Origin: Candidatus Fischerbacteria bacterium RBG_13_37_8
GTDB taxonomy: Bacteria > Acidobacteriota > HRBIN11 > MFGW01
DNA: 5,978 nt
Assembly: GCA_001780385.1 (NCBI GenBank)
Contig: MFGW01000183.1
Span: forward strand, 39,975-45,952
Direction of reading: 5' to 3'
Position numbers and translations under genes: made by a program. This document shows, piece by piece, positions 1 to 5,458 of the stretch. Under the pieces are notes generated by a model. The model was not told where the DNA came from. It did not search any database and saw only the letters and a program-made list of their open reading frames with translations. The first letter of the stretch is position 1. Every line of letters begins with the position of its first letter.

Positions 1-354
1 TATGCGAATAATTGTATCTGTGATATAACCGCAAGCAGGGTAAGTAATAGAAGTATGCGCAAAATGAATATTCTCCAGTCAGACGGGTATTACTCCTTGA
101 ATTTTGCTGAACAAAGCCTCACCGTCTGCAAGCCATGCCTCTCCCAATTGCATGATTCAATTGAATTCAAAACTGTTACCCTGAAAAAAGAAAAACAAGA
201 ATTGCTGCCTGCTGAATTAGATACTTTTATTAAAGCATTGCTGTCTCATAATACGAATGTAACTAATTCTGGAAAACAAGCTCTGAAATCTCTTGAATTG
301 GCATTCATTATTAAAAATAGTATCGAAGCCAGCCTTGCAGAACTTATCCGCTGA
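1..354 (+). CDS. Gfo/Idh/MocA-family oxidoreductase, C-terminal part (5' end outside window)
   Basis: The reading frame is open from base 1 to the TGA at 352-354, so this is the 3' end of a longer gene; the ATG at 55 is internal, because the codons before it already continue the same domain. The visible residues carry a pattern typical of the C-terminal substrate-binding domain of Gfo/Idh/MocA NAD(P)-dependent oxidoreductases: an N-C-x-C-D-I-T-A-S-R-V-S strand, then M-R-K-x-N-I-x-Q-x-D-G-Y-Y-S-L-N-F, and near the end L-P-A-E-L-D-T-F-I followed by G-K-Q-A-L-K-S-L-E-L-A, the usual closing helices. The N-terminal Rossmann domain is not in the window, so cofactor and substrate cannot be judged. 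Members of this kind often act on sugars or sugar nucleotides, and some lie in lipid A or polysaccharide gene clusters; galU two genes downstream fits that, but it is inference. The gene probably shares a transcript with rsmE, 22 bases further on. Confidence 0.82.
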   Translation, partial: YANNCICDITASRVSNRSMRKMNILQSDGYYSLNFAEQSLTVCKPCLSQLHDSIEFKTVTLKKEKQELLPAELDTFIKALLSHNTNVTNSGKQALKSLELAFIIKNSIEASLAELIR

Positions 355-376
355 TAACATTCATCATTTAGGGAAT

Positions 377-1129
377 ATGGAAATTCGAAGAATCTACATC
401 GAATCATTCAAACAAGATGGAGACACGCTTCTTTTAAATGCTGCAGCAAGTAAACGCATTATCAATGTGCTCCGGTTGAAAAAAGGAAACTGTATTGAAT
501 TGTTCTGGAATGACAATAATGACTATCTCACTGAAATAATAGAAATGAACCATGGTACCGTTCAGGTAAAACTGAAAGAACAAATTACCCGCAATGAATT
601 CTGCGGAAATCTAAGAATCGCCCAAAGCCTATTGAAATCAACAAGAATGGATTGGCTGGTAGAAAAAATTGCTGAAATTGGTATTACAAAATTTTACCCC
701 ATAGTATCGCACTATTCAGTTTTTTCAATGCCAGTTCAAAATAGTCATCGAAAAATTTTAAGATGGCAAAAAATTATGACAAGCGCTGCTGAACAATCAT
801 ATAAAAATAGAATCCCTGAAATTAATGAGATACGGAACTTCACAAATACACTTGTTGATTTGAAAAATGAATATGATATAATTTTTTTCTGCAATAAATC
901 AAAAAAAGCCCTTGACATATATTCATTAAAAGGTAACAATAGAATATTACATGGGAACACAGTGCTTTTCATCGGACCCGAGGGCGGATGGTCCGATGAA
1001 GAAATTAAGCTGGCAGAAGTAACAGGAGCATTAATCATCGCCTTTCCTAATGTGATATACCGTTCTGAAACAGCAGCCCTAGCAGCACTTATTATTATGC
1101 AATATATTAAATCTTCAGAAGAGAAATAA
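377..1129 (+). CDS. rsmE: RsmE, 16S rRNA (uracil1498-N3)-methyltransferase
   Basis: This 250-residue protein has the usual RsmE length. RsmE uses S-adenosylmethionine to methylate N3 of U1498 (E. coli numbering) in 16S rRNA within the small subunit. Residues 1-70 look like the PUA-like RNA-binding domain (M-E-I-R-R-I-Y-I start, then A-S-K-R-I-I-N-V-L-R-L-K-K-G). The SPOUT methyltransferase part follows: A-Q-S-L-L-K at 82-87, R-M-D-W-L-V-E-K-x-x-E-I-G at 90-102, A-A-E-Q-S at 137-141, and the cofactor knot F-I-G-P-E-G-G-W-S-D-E-E at 198-209 with Y-R-S-E-T-A-A-L-A-A-L at 228-238. The last motif is usually L-R-x-E-T-A, so Tyr228 is a mild deviation. The frame stays open upstream to an ATG at 293, but that would overlap the preceding gene by about 60 bases; the ATG at 377 gives the family's N-terminus and has AGGG at 370-373. 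The close spacing to both neighbours suggests an operon. Confidence 0.93.
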   Translation: MEIRRIYIESFKQDGDTLLLNAAASKRIINVLRLKKGNCIELFWNDNNDYLTEIIEMNHGTVQVKLKEQITRNEFCGNLRIAQSLLKSTRMDWLVEKIAEIGITKFYPIVSHYSVFSMPVQNSHRKILRWQKIMTSAAEQSYKNRIPEINEIRNFTNTLVDLKNEYDIIFFCNKSKKALDIYSLKGNNRILHGNTVLFIGPEGGWSDEEIKLAEVTGALIIAFPNVIYRSETAALAALIIMQYIKSSEEK

Positions 1130-1162
1130 TAACTCGTCTGACATTATTCTTGAGAGATAAGG

Positions 1163-2044
1163 ATGCGTGATACTATGATTAAAAAAGCAATATTTCCTGC
1201 CGCGGGATTGGGCACTCGTTTTCTCCCCGCTACTAAATCGCAACCTAAAGAAATGCTCCCTCTTGTCGATAAACCACTTATCCAGTACGGCGTCGAAGAA
1301 GCTGTTGCCTCCGGTATTAAAAATATTATCATAATTACTGGCAGAGGAAAAAATGCTATTGAAGATCATTTTGACGTATCATTTGAATTAGAAAAATTTC
1401 TTGAAATGAGAAATGATTTTGAAAAATTACAGATCGTGAAATCAATCTCTGCAATGGTTTCTTTTGCTTATATCCGCCAAAAAGAAGCTATGGGCCTCGG
1501 TCATGCTATTTTTACTGCCAAGGAATTGCTCAATACCGATCCATTCGCAGTTATTCTTGGCGATGATATTATTATTTCTGAAACCCCATGTATTAAACAG
1601 ATGATAAAAATATTTTCAAAAAAACAAGCTACCATCATCGCAATAAAAAAAGTACCAAAATCAGAAATACATCACTATGGTGTCATCGAAGCTGAAGAAA
1701 TTGATTCCAGATTATTCAAAGTGAAATCTTTAGTCGAAAAACCATCAGCAAGACAAGCACCATCTGATTACGCAATTATTGGAAGATATATCCTGACATC
1801 AGGGATCTTTAAAACAATTATAAAAGTTAAACCTGATGCAAAAGGTGAAATTCAATTAACCGATGCAATCAATTTGCTGATTAAAGAAGAACCCGTATAT
1901 GCTTATGAATTCGCAGGAACCAGATATGATGCCGGAAGCAAGATGGGTTTTCTTATCGCTACTGTGGAAATTGCACTAAGAAGAAAAGATCTTGGTAAAG
2001 ATTTTCGAAATTATTTAATGAATCTCGACCTTAGTGAATTTTAA
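1163..2044 (+). CDS. galU: GalU, UTP-glucose-1-phosphate uridylyltransferase
   Basis: GalU makes UDP-glucose and pyrophosphate from UTP and glucose-1-phosphate in the cytoplasm, supplying envelope polysaccharide and glycolipid synthesis. At 293 residues it has the usual length. The nucleotidyltransferase signature F-P-A-A-G-L-G-T-R-F-L-P-A-T-K lies at 11-25, followed by P-K-E-M-L-P-L-V-D-K-P (28-38), the I-E-D-H-F-D segment (66-71), M-G-L-G-H-A-I (110-116), the metal-binding I-L-G-D-D (131-135), Y-G-V-I (172-175), V-E-K-P (191-194), K-G-E-I-Q-L-T-D-A-I (227-236) and R-Y-D-A-G-S-K-M-G (254-262). No expected motif is missing. An ATG at 1175 would shorten the protein by four residues and is about as plausible: GAGAG at 1152-1156 serves the 1163 start, AAGGA at 1159-1163 the other. 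The gene starts 33 bases after rsmE. Its TAA stop overlaps the first arm of the inverted repeat at 2043-2153. Confidence 0.95.
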   Translation: MRDTMIKKAIFPAAGLGTRFLPATKSQPKEMLPLVDKPLIQYGVEEAVASGIKNIIIITGRGKNAIEDHFDVSFELEKFLEMRNDFEKLQIVKSISAMVSFAYIRQKEAMGLGHAIFTAKELLNTDPFAVILGDDIIISETPCIKQMIKIFSKKQATIIAIKKVPKSEIHHYGVIEAEEIDSRLFKVKSLVEKPSARQAPSDYAIIGRYILTSGIFKTIIKVKPDAKGEIQLTDAINLLIKEEPVYAYEFAGTRYDAGSKMGFLIATVEIALRRKDLGKDFRNYLMNLDLSEF

Positions 2045-2076
2045 AGAAAAGAGACTCAATGGACTAAATTATGCTT

Positions 2077-2106
2077 TTGCTCTATTTCTTCAAAGAAAGC
2101 TATTAT
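2077..2106 (+). promoter_or_regulatory. Possible weak sigma-70-type promoter for the NtrC-like gene
   Basis: TTGCTC at 2077-2082 and TATTAT at 2101-2106 are separated by 18 bases. The -10 box differs from TATAAT at one base, while the -35 box keeps only TTG. It lies inside the loop of the inverted repeat and overlaps the weak hairpin, so it may be chance in AT-rich DNA. No better promoter is visible ahead of the gene at 2172. Confidence 0.2.
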
Positions 2107-2117
2107 CAATAGTTTTT
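2100..2117 (+). terminator. Weak terminator-like hairpin after galU
   Basis: CTATT (2100-2104), a three-base loop and AATAG (2108-2112) are followed directly by five T residues. The shape is that of an intrinsic terminator, and the place after galU is right, but the stem is only five pairs with a single G-C pair, so efficiency would be low. The surrounding long inverted repeat could matter more. Confidence 0.25.
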
Positions 2118-2171
2118 AATTATTTTCAACCGTCCATTGCTGTCCTCTTCTTTCATAGGTAATTTGTCACT

Positions 2172-3362
2172 ATGTTAGAAAAAAGATCGTGCATGATTAA
2201 TATTCAAGCAAGTTCAACACTTGAAGGTTGGCTCCCTTATTTTAAAACTCTTGAATACGCTTCCTCAATCACCTCGGAACCTATTATCAACCTTTATCTC
2301 ATCGATTCCCTATCATCAAGCAAATTTCCTAAATCCCTCAAAACCCATGCTTATAATATTTTCCTGTTGTTTTATGATACCCGCATCCCTTGCCAAAAAA
2401 TAATGAAACTGCTCCCTCATGGCATCTTAAATTTCATGTCCACTTCCTTCTGTAAAGCTGATGTAGAAAAAAAACTTAAAGCTTTTACCTCAGAACTCAC
2501 CAGCACTTGCCTTATTCTTACGCCAGATGATCAAATACCTGCCCTCGATTTGAATGATCAGTCTCCCATTATCGCCTACCTGCACCAAATAGCAAAAAGA
2601 ATCACCGCTTCCAATGAAACATTCTGCATCCTTGAACAAAATAACTCCGCTTACGGATTGGGCCACTTCCTGTACCTCATCCTTAAAAAATATTACCTGC
2701 ATGATATAACCTTCTCACAATCTCTCTACTCCGGCTCTGAAAATAAAACCAGCTCCGAATTCCCAAGAAAATTTGTCGAGTGCCAAAATAGTGAATTTAT
2801 TAATTTTATTAAAATTTACCCCCTCGCCAAAGGCGCTATCATTTATATTAAAAATGCTCAATCAGAAGAATATATTGAAAATCATGAATTATGTAAAAAA
2901 ATAATCCTGCTGCCTCGCCTGCAAGAATTTATCAACGGCACCGAAACATTTCTGGATCTCCTCTCTCATTATTTCCTTAAAGAAAAAATTGTTCTCACAT
3001 CAAAAGCTTTTACCTCCCTCAAGAAAAAAAGCTATGCGTTCCAAATTTCTGATATTGAACATCTGCTTCAAAAAATAGTCGATTCCAAACATAAAATAAT
3101 TACAGAAAACATAATCACCCTCTTCATCGAAGGCGGTTCTAAAATCCCTAACCAAAATTTTTCTTACTACTTCTCTCAAGTCCTCACTTCTAATGCGATT
3201 AAATGGAAAAATGGAAATATCTACGATTGCGGAAAATCGTTCCTGGAAAAAATTCTTATTAAAAATGCCCTCGAAATATGCAACGACCATAAAAAAAATG
3301 CTGCAAAAATTCTCGGCATTAACCGAAATACCCTCCGCGAAAAAAGTACCCAGGGCGTCTAA
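2172..3362 (+). CDS. Degenerate NtrC-family regulator with intact Fis-type helix-turn-helix
   Basis: The 396-residue product follows NtrC domain order but lacks most catalytic motifs. Residues 38-106 resemble the second half of a receiver domain: I-N-L-Y-L-I-D (39-45, Asp45 at the phospho-acceptor place) and H-G-I-L-N-F-M-S-T-S-F (83-93), where the usual switch lysine of T-K-P-F is absent; no N-terminal acidic pair is seen. Residues 131-312 track a sigma-54 activator AAA+ domain: S-P-I-I start (131-134), a Walker A position with no G-x-x-G-x-G-K (154-164), R-K-F-V-E-C (199-204), no GAFTGA loop, a Walker B position reading I-I-Y-I-K-N (223-228), then L-P-R-L-Q-E (247-252), L-L-S-H-Y-F-L (263-269) and F-Q-I-S-D-I-E-H-L (290-298) replacing W-P-G-N-V-R-E-L. 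Residues 363-391 (I-K-N-A-L-E-I, then A-A-K-I-L-G-I-N-R-N-T-L-R-E-K) form a good Fis-type DNA-binding domain. It probably binds DNA without ATPase or sigma-54 activation. Start is uncertain: AGGT lies 11 bases before ATG 2172, and ATG 2193 is possible. The last residues lie in a palindromic repeat. Confidence 0.75.
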   Translation: MLEKRSCMINIQASSTLEGWLPYFKTLEYASSITSEPIINLYLIDSLSSSKFPKSLKTHAYNIFLLFYDTRIPCQKIMKLLPHGILNFMSTSFCKADVEKKLKAFTSELTSTCLILTPDDQIPALDLNDQSPIIAYLHQIAKRITASNETFCILEQNNSAYGLGHFLYLILKKYYLHDITFSQSLYSGSENKTSSEFPRKFVECQNSEFINFIKIYPLAKGAIIYIKNAQSEEYIENHELCKKIILLPRLQEFINGTETFLDLLSHYFLKEKIVLTSKAFTSLKKKSYAFQISDIEHLLQKIVDSKHKIITENIITLFIEGGSKIPNQNFSYYFSQVLTSNAIKWKNGNIYDCGKSFLEKILIKNALEICNDHKKNAAKILGINRNTLREKSTQGV

Positions 3363-3395
3363 TCTTCCCTATTCCCAGGGCTAAAGCCCTGGACT
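3348..3395. repeat. REP-like palindrome with CCAGGGC core between convergent genes
   Basis: A perfect 7-base stem, CCAGGGC (3375-3381) and GCCCTGG (3386-3392), encloses a TAAA loop. The octamer CCCAGGGC occurs a second time in the same orientation at 3349-3356, 25 bases upstream, so the core is present three times (two direct, one inverted). GC-rich stems like this in AT-rich DNA are typical of REP/BIME-type extragenic palindromes mobilised by REP-associated tyrosine transposases. No T-tract follows on either strand, so it is not a standard intrinsic terminator, although it could stop or protect both converging transcripts. The TAA of the regulator (3360-3362) and the TAG of lipB (3381-3383) both lie inside it. 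Confidence 0.65.
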
Positions 3396-4034
3396 AATTT
3401 CCACATGAAAGACATCAGCATAATGCTTGACAACGAGCGGTATTATTTCCTCAAGAGCCACCTTTATTCCCGTCAATTGAGCAATATTTGTATACTCACA
3501 TTCTGGAATCCCACATGGAATTATCATGCGAAAATATCTTAAATCCGTCGAAACATTCAGTGCAAAACCATGCCGCGTTATCCAACGCGAAACATGAATT
3601 CCAATTGAAGCAATTTTAGCATTCGCGACCCAAACACCTGTTTTCCCCGCTACTGCCTGCGCCTTGATATTATAATCATTCAAACTGCGTATAAGCACTT
3701 CTTCTAATTTTCTTAAAAAAGTAACCGGACTGCATTGCAGTTCCTTCAGATTAATAATCGGGTATCCTACCAATTGTCCCGGTCCATGATACGTAGTACT
3801 GCCACCTCTTTCTATCTCAAATATTTGTATTCCCTCCTTCATTACCCGTGCTTCATCAATAAGAATTTCTGCTCTATTGCCGCCTCTTCCTACCGTAAAG
3901 ACATGTTCATGCTCGGTCAGTAATAAACTATCATTTATTTTCCCCTCACTCCGCAAACGCGAAAGCTTTCTTTGCAGGTCAAGAACTTCCTGGTAATCTT
4001 TCCTGCCCAATGTATAAACGTTCAACGCCTTCAT
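3381..4034 (-). CDS. lipB: LipB, octanoyl-[acyl carrier protein]-protein N-octanoyltransferase
   Basis: LipB moves the octanoyl group from acyl carrier protein onto a lysine of lipoyl domains (for example E2 subunits or glycine cleavage H protein), the first step of lipoate biosynthesis before LipA adds sulfur. The 217-residue product has the usual length. The signature R-G-G-S-T-T-Y-H-G-P-G-Q-L-V-G-Y-P is at 76-92, the catalytic lysine motif A-K-I-A-S-I-G at 139-145 (Lys140), H-G-F-A-L-N-V at 155-161, and the catalytic cysteine in I-I-P-C-G-I at 171-176 (Cys174). The frame is open upstream to 4124, but the extra 30 residues would overlap pyrE and do not match the family; the ATG at 4034 follows the pyrE stop after 4 bases, with GGGGAAAG further upstream as a weak ribosome site. 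It is therefore probably translated from the pyrE transcript. The C-terminal residues S-P-G-L and the TAG stop are encoded by the palindromic repeat. No lipA is seen in the window. Confidence 0.93.
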   Translation of the reverse strand: MKALNVYTLGRKDYQEVLDLQRKLSRLRSEGKINDSLLLTEHEHVFTVGRGGNRAEILIDEARVMKEGIQIFEIERGGSTTYHGPGQLVGYPIINLKELQCSPVTFLRKLEEVLIRSLNDYNIKAQAVAGKTGVWVANAKIASIGIHVSRWITRHGFALNVSTDLRYFRMIIPCGIPECEYTNIAQLTGIKVALEEIIPLVVKHYADVFHVEISPGL

Positions 4035-4038
4035 CCGG

Positions 4039-4611
4039 CTATTTCTTTCCCCAGCGACTGCCCGGACTGGTAATAGGTTCATTCTTCTGACACATAGGAC
4101 ACTGCTCCGGCTGATAATTCTCAATCTTTAACCGAACTATATGAAATAATGGCACTGATACACTAAATCCTTCACTCCTGTTCACTATGCATCCAACCCC
4201 TGCTACCGTTCCCTTATTGTTCACCACAATATCCCACATCTCCCGCGTGGCTTTCCCCGTTGTTATTACATCCTCTACTATTAAACAATGCTCTCCTTCA
4301 TATATCTCAAATCCACGCCTTAATTTCATACTATCATTCTCGCGTTCCCCAAAAACACACCTGCACCCCAGCTCCCTCGCTACTTCATGTCCAATTAATA
4401 TCCCTCCTAATGCCGGCGATAAAACAACATCAATTCTATTCCCCTTAAATTGCTCTCCTAAATATGCTCCTAAATCATACGCAACATCAGGATATTGCAA
4501 TACCCTGGCACATTGCACGTATGCACCACTATGTAATCCGGAACTTAGTTTAAAATGTCCTTCCAGATAGGCTCCCTTTTCCTTTAATAATGCAAGAAAA
4601 TCTTTACTCAT
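4039..4611 (-). CDS. pyrE: PyrE, orotate phosphoribosyltransferase
   Basis: PyrE joins orotate to phosphoribosyl pyrophosphate to give orotidine 5'-phosphate in de novo pyrimidine synthesis. The 190-residue product has G-A-Y-L-E-G-H-F-K-L-S-S-G-L-H-S (13-28), the S-P-A-L-G-G region (65-70), F-G-E-R-E-N-D-S-M-K-L-R-R-G-F (87-101), which corresponds to the mobile catalytic loop region, and the PRPP-binding motif I-V-E-D-V-I-T-T-G-K-A-T (111-122). The tail Y-Q-P-E-Q-C-P-M-C (166-174), with Cys171 and Cys174, and the later P-G-S-R are typical of the Thermus-type PyrE subfamily. The ATG at 4611 is supported by AGGAG (4618-4622 on this strand) six bases upstream. lipB begins 4 bases after the stop, which indicates co-transcription. 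cheW ends 89 bases upstream on the same strand; that gap has no convincing promoter or terminator, so cheW read-through is possible. Confidence 0.95.
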   Translation of the reverse strand: MSKDFLALLKEKGAYLEGHFKLSSGLHSGAYVQCARVLQYPDVAYDLGAYLGEQFKGNRIDVVLSPALGGILIGHEVARELGCRCVFGERENDSMKLRRGFEIYEGEHCLIVEDVITTGKATREMWDIVVNNKGTVAGVGCIVNRSEGFSVSVPLFHIVRLKIENYQPEQCPMCQKNEPITSPGSRWGKK

Positions 4612-4700
4612 ATATTGCTCCTATAAAAAGAATTTGCGAATGGGGAATAAAGCTATAATGACGACAGAACTTTAAAACATTCTTACTAATACCACCCCTT

Positions 4701-5189
4701 CTACCCAACGGCTATTTCCTCTATCGAAATCCGTTCCTCCTCCGTTAATAACCTGTCCACATCCAATATTACATATATTGATTTCCCATACGTTATCATT
4801 CCAATTATATATTCCGCCTTGTAATATTTCGTAATCGCAGGCGCCGGTTTTATACTATTGGTCGTAATTGATAAAACCTCCGATGCTTCATCTGCGACCA
4901 TCCCTATTGTTTTTCCCTTCGCTCTCGCAATTAGTATCCTCGTCGCTAATTCATATTTCACCGGTGCAGAAAATCGCTTTCGCAAATCTATGATAGGTAT
5001 AATCTCTCCCCGTAAATCAATAACTCCATCAATAAATTCTGGTATCTTCGGTAATGCTGATGCTTTTTGAAAACGGATTATTTCTTTTATGTGGCTTATT
5101 TCAACAGCAAATTTCTTTTCATGAATGCGCAACGCCACAAATTGCAAAATATCATCATCTTGAATTTCATCTACCTTCTTTTTTCGCAT
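4701..5189 (-). CDS. cheW: CheW-family chemotaxis coupling protein
   Basis: CheW is the cytoplasmic adaptor that links chemoreceptors to the histidine kinase CheA in signalling arrays. The 162-residue product is one CheW-like domain of the usual size with a charged lead of about 13 residues. Visible family features are L-Q-F-V-A-L-R-I (15-22), F-A-V-E-I-S-H-I-K-E-I-I (27-38), the strongly conserved G-V-I-D-L-R-G-E-I-I-P-I-I-D-L-R-K-R-F (55-73), I-G-M-V-A-D (95-100), V-L-S-I (105-108) and the closing Y-I-I-G-M-I-T followed by I-Y-V-I-L-D-V-D-R-L-L (127-148). No CheA histidine, receiver or CheV-type extension is attached. The ATG at 5189 is preceded by the purine-rich AGAAGAAG (5193-5200) and by a promoter at 5211-5240. 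No other chemotaxis gene is in the window, so the array it serves cannot be told; neighbouring pyrE and lipB have no known tie to chemotaxis. Confidence 0.92.
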   Translation of the reverse strand: MRKKKVDEIQDDDILQFVALRIHEKKFAVEISHIKEIIRFQKASALPKIPEFIDGVIDLRGEIIPIIDLRKRFSAPVKYELATRILIARAKGKTIGMVADEASEVLSITTNSIKPAPAITKYYKAEYIIGMITYGKSIYVILDVDRLLTEEERISIEEIAVG

Positions 5190-5210
5190 AATCTTCTTCT
5201 CATTTATGAT

Positions 5211-5240
5211 ATCTTAATGCATCTGCCCCTTGCTTGTCAA
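5211..5240 (-). promoter_or_regulatory. Sigma-70-type promoter for cheW
   Basis: Read on the - strand, a perfect TTGACA -35 box (5235-5240) is followed after 18 bases by TAAGAT (5211-5216), which matches TATAAT at four of six positions. Transcription would begin near 5203-5205, leaving a short leader that still contains the purine-rich ribosome site ahead of the cheW ATG at 5189. The box is in the right place and orientation; the weaker -10 keeps confidence moderate. Confidence 0.45.
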
Positions 5241-5249
5241 ATAGAAGAA

Positions 5250-5384
5250 GAGATTAAGGTTGAGGTTAAGAAAGAGGAAGAGAGTAAATATGCGGCCTGG
5301 TTCTTTATAATCTTTCTTTTTACCTTATCCAAAGATTTAACAGGAATCTTTTATCTTTGTTTCCTCTACCTCTACCTTTACCTC
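5250..5384. repeat. Inverted pair of hexanucleotide-repeat arms in the cheW-GH114 gap
   Basis: From 5250 the + strand reads as hexamers GAGATT, AAGGTT, GAGGTT, AAGAAA, GAGGAA. From 5384 backwards the - strand reads GAGGTA, AAGGTA, GAGGTA, GAGGAA. Both follow a consensus near RAGGTW, so the two arms are imperfectly complementary over about 24 bases around an AT-rich centre. The centre holds a further small hairpin (AAAGATT at 5331-5337, AATCTTT at 5345-5351). This explains the strong purine-to-pyrimidine switch across the gap. No protein reading of the region is convincing. The remainder of 5190-5458 holds the cheW promoter on the left and the GH114 upstream elements on the right. Confidence 0.55.
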
Positions 5385-5422
5385 ATTTCCGCCAGCATGT
5401 ATTCTTTTTCAACAATATGCTT

Positions 5423-5450
5423 TATAATATTTATGCTTAACAGAAAGGAG
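5423..5450 (+). promoter_or_regulatory. Upstream elements of the GH114 gene: -10 box and strong ribosome site
   Basis: A perfect TATAAT lies at 5423-5428 with no clear -35 box at the right distance (only AT-rich sequence near 5400-5405), so the promoter is plausible but not certain. AAAGGAG at 5444-5450 is a strong Shine-Dalgarno site eight bases before the ATG at 5459 and decides that start. Confidence 0.45.
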
Positions 5451-5458
5451 CATCATCA

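Larger units (their letters stand above)
2043..2153. repeat. Imperfect inverted repeat filling the galU-regulator gap
   Basis: Bases 2043-2064 and the reverse complement of 2132-2153 are the same length (22) and match at 16 positions. The part next to the loop is a perfect 8-base match (CAATGGAC against GTCCATTG) and the outermost six bases (AAAGAA against TTCTTT) also match. The 67-base loop is AT-rich and contains the smaller hairpin at 2100-2112. The structure begins on the galU stop codon and ends 18 bases before the next start codon. It could fold in RNA as a 3' end or leader structure, or be the remains of a small non-coding mobile element; the sequence alone does not decide. Confidence 0.6.

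Noticed and set aside
293..376. Upstream extension of rsmE to the ATG at 293
   Set aside because: It would overlap the end of the oxidoreductase gene, and the additional residues precede the normal RsmE N-terminus (M-E-I-R-R-I-Y).
3375..3392. Perfect 7-base GC-rich hairpin as an intrinsic terminator
   Set aside because: No T-tract follows on either strand, and the extra direct copy of the core at 3349-3356 fits a REP-like repeat better. A role in ending the converging transcripts is still possible.
4035..4124. Upstream extension of lipB to the ATG at 4124
   Set aside because: The extra 30 residues are an out-of-frame reading of the pyrE 3' end; the family N-terminus starts at the ATG at 4034.
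4500..4525. TGGCAC near a TTGCA-like stretch as a sigma-54 (-24/-12) promoter
   Set aside because: The distance between the GG and GC elements is wrong, and the site lies within pyrE coding sequence. No properly spaced sigma-54 promoter was found to pair with the NtrC-like gene.
4187..4570. 127-codon + strand open frame opposite pyrE
   Set aside because: It lies wholly within pyrE on the other strand, and pyrE has clear family motifs; the antisense product has no recognisable pattern.
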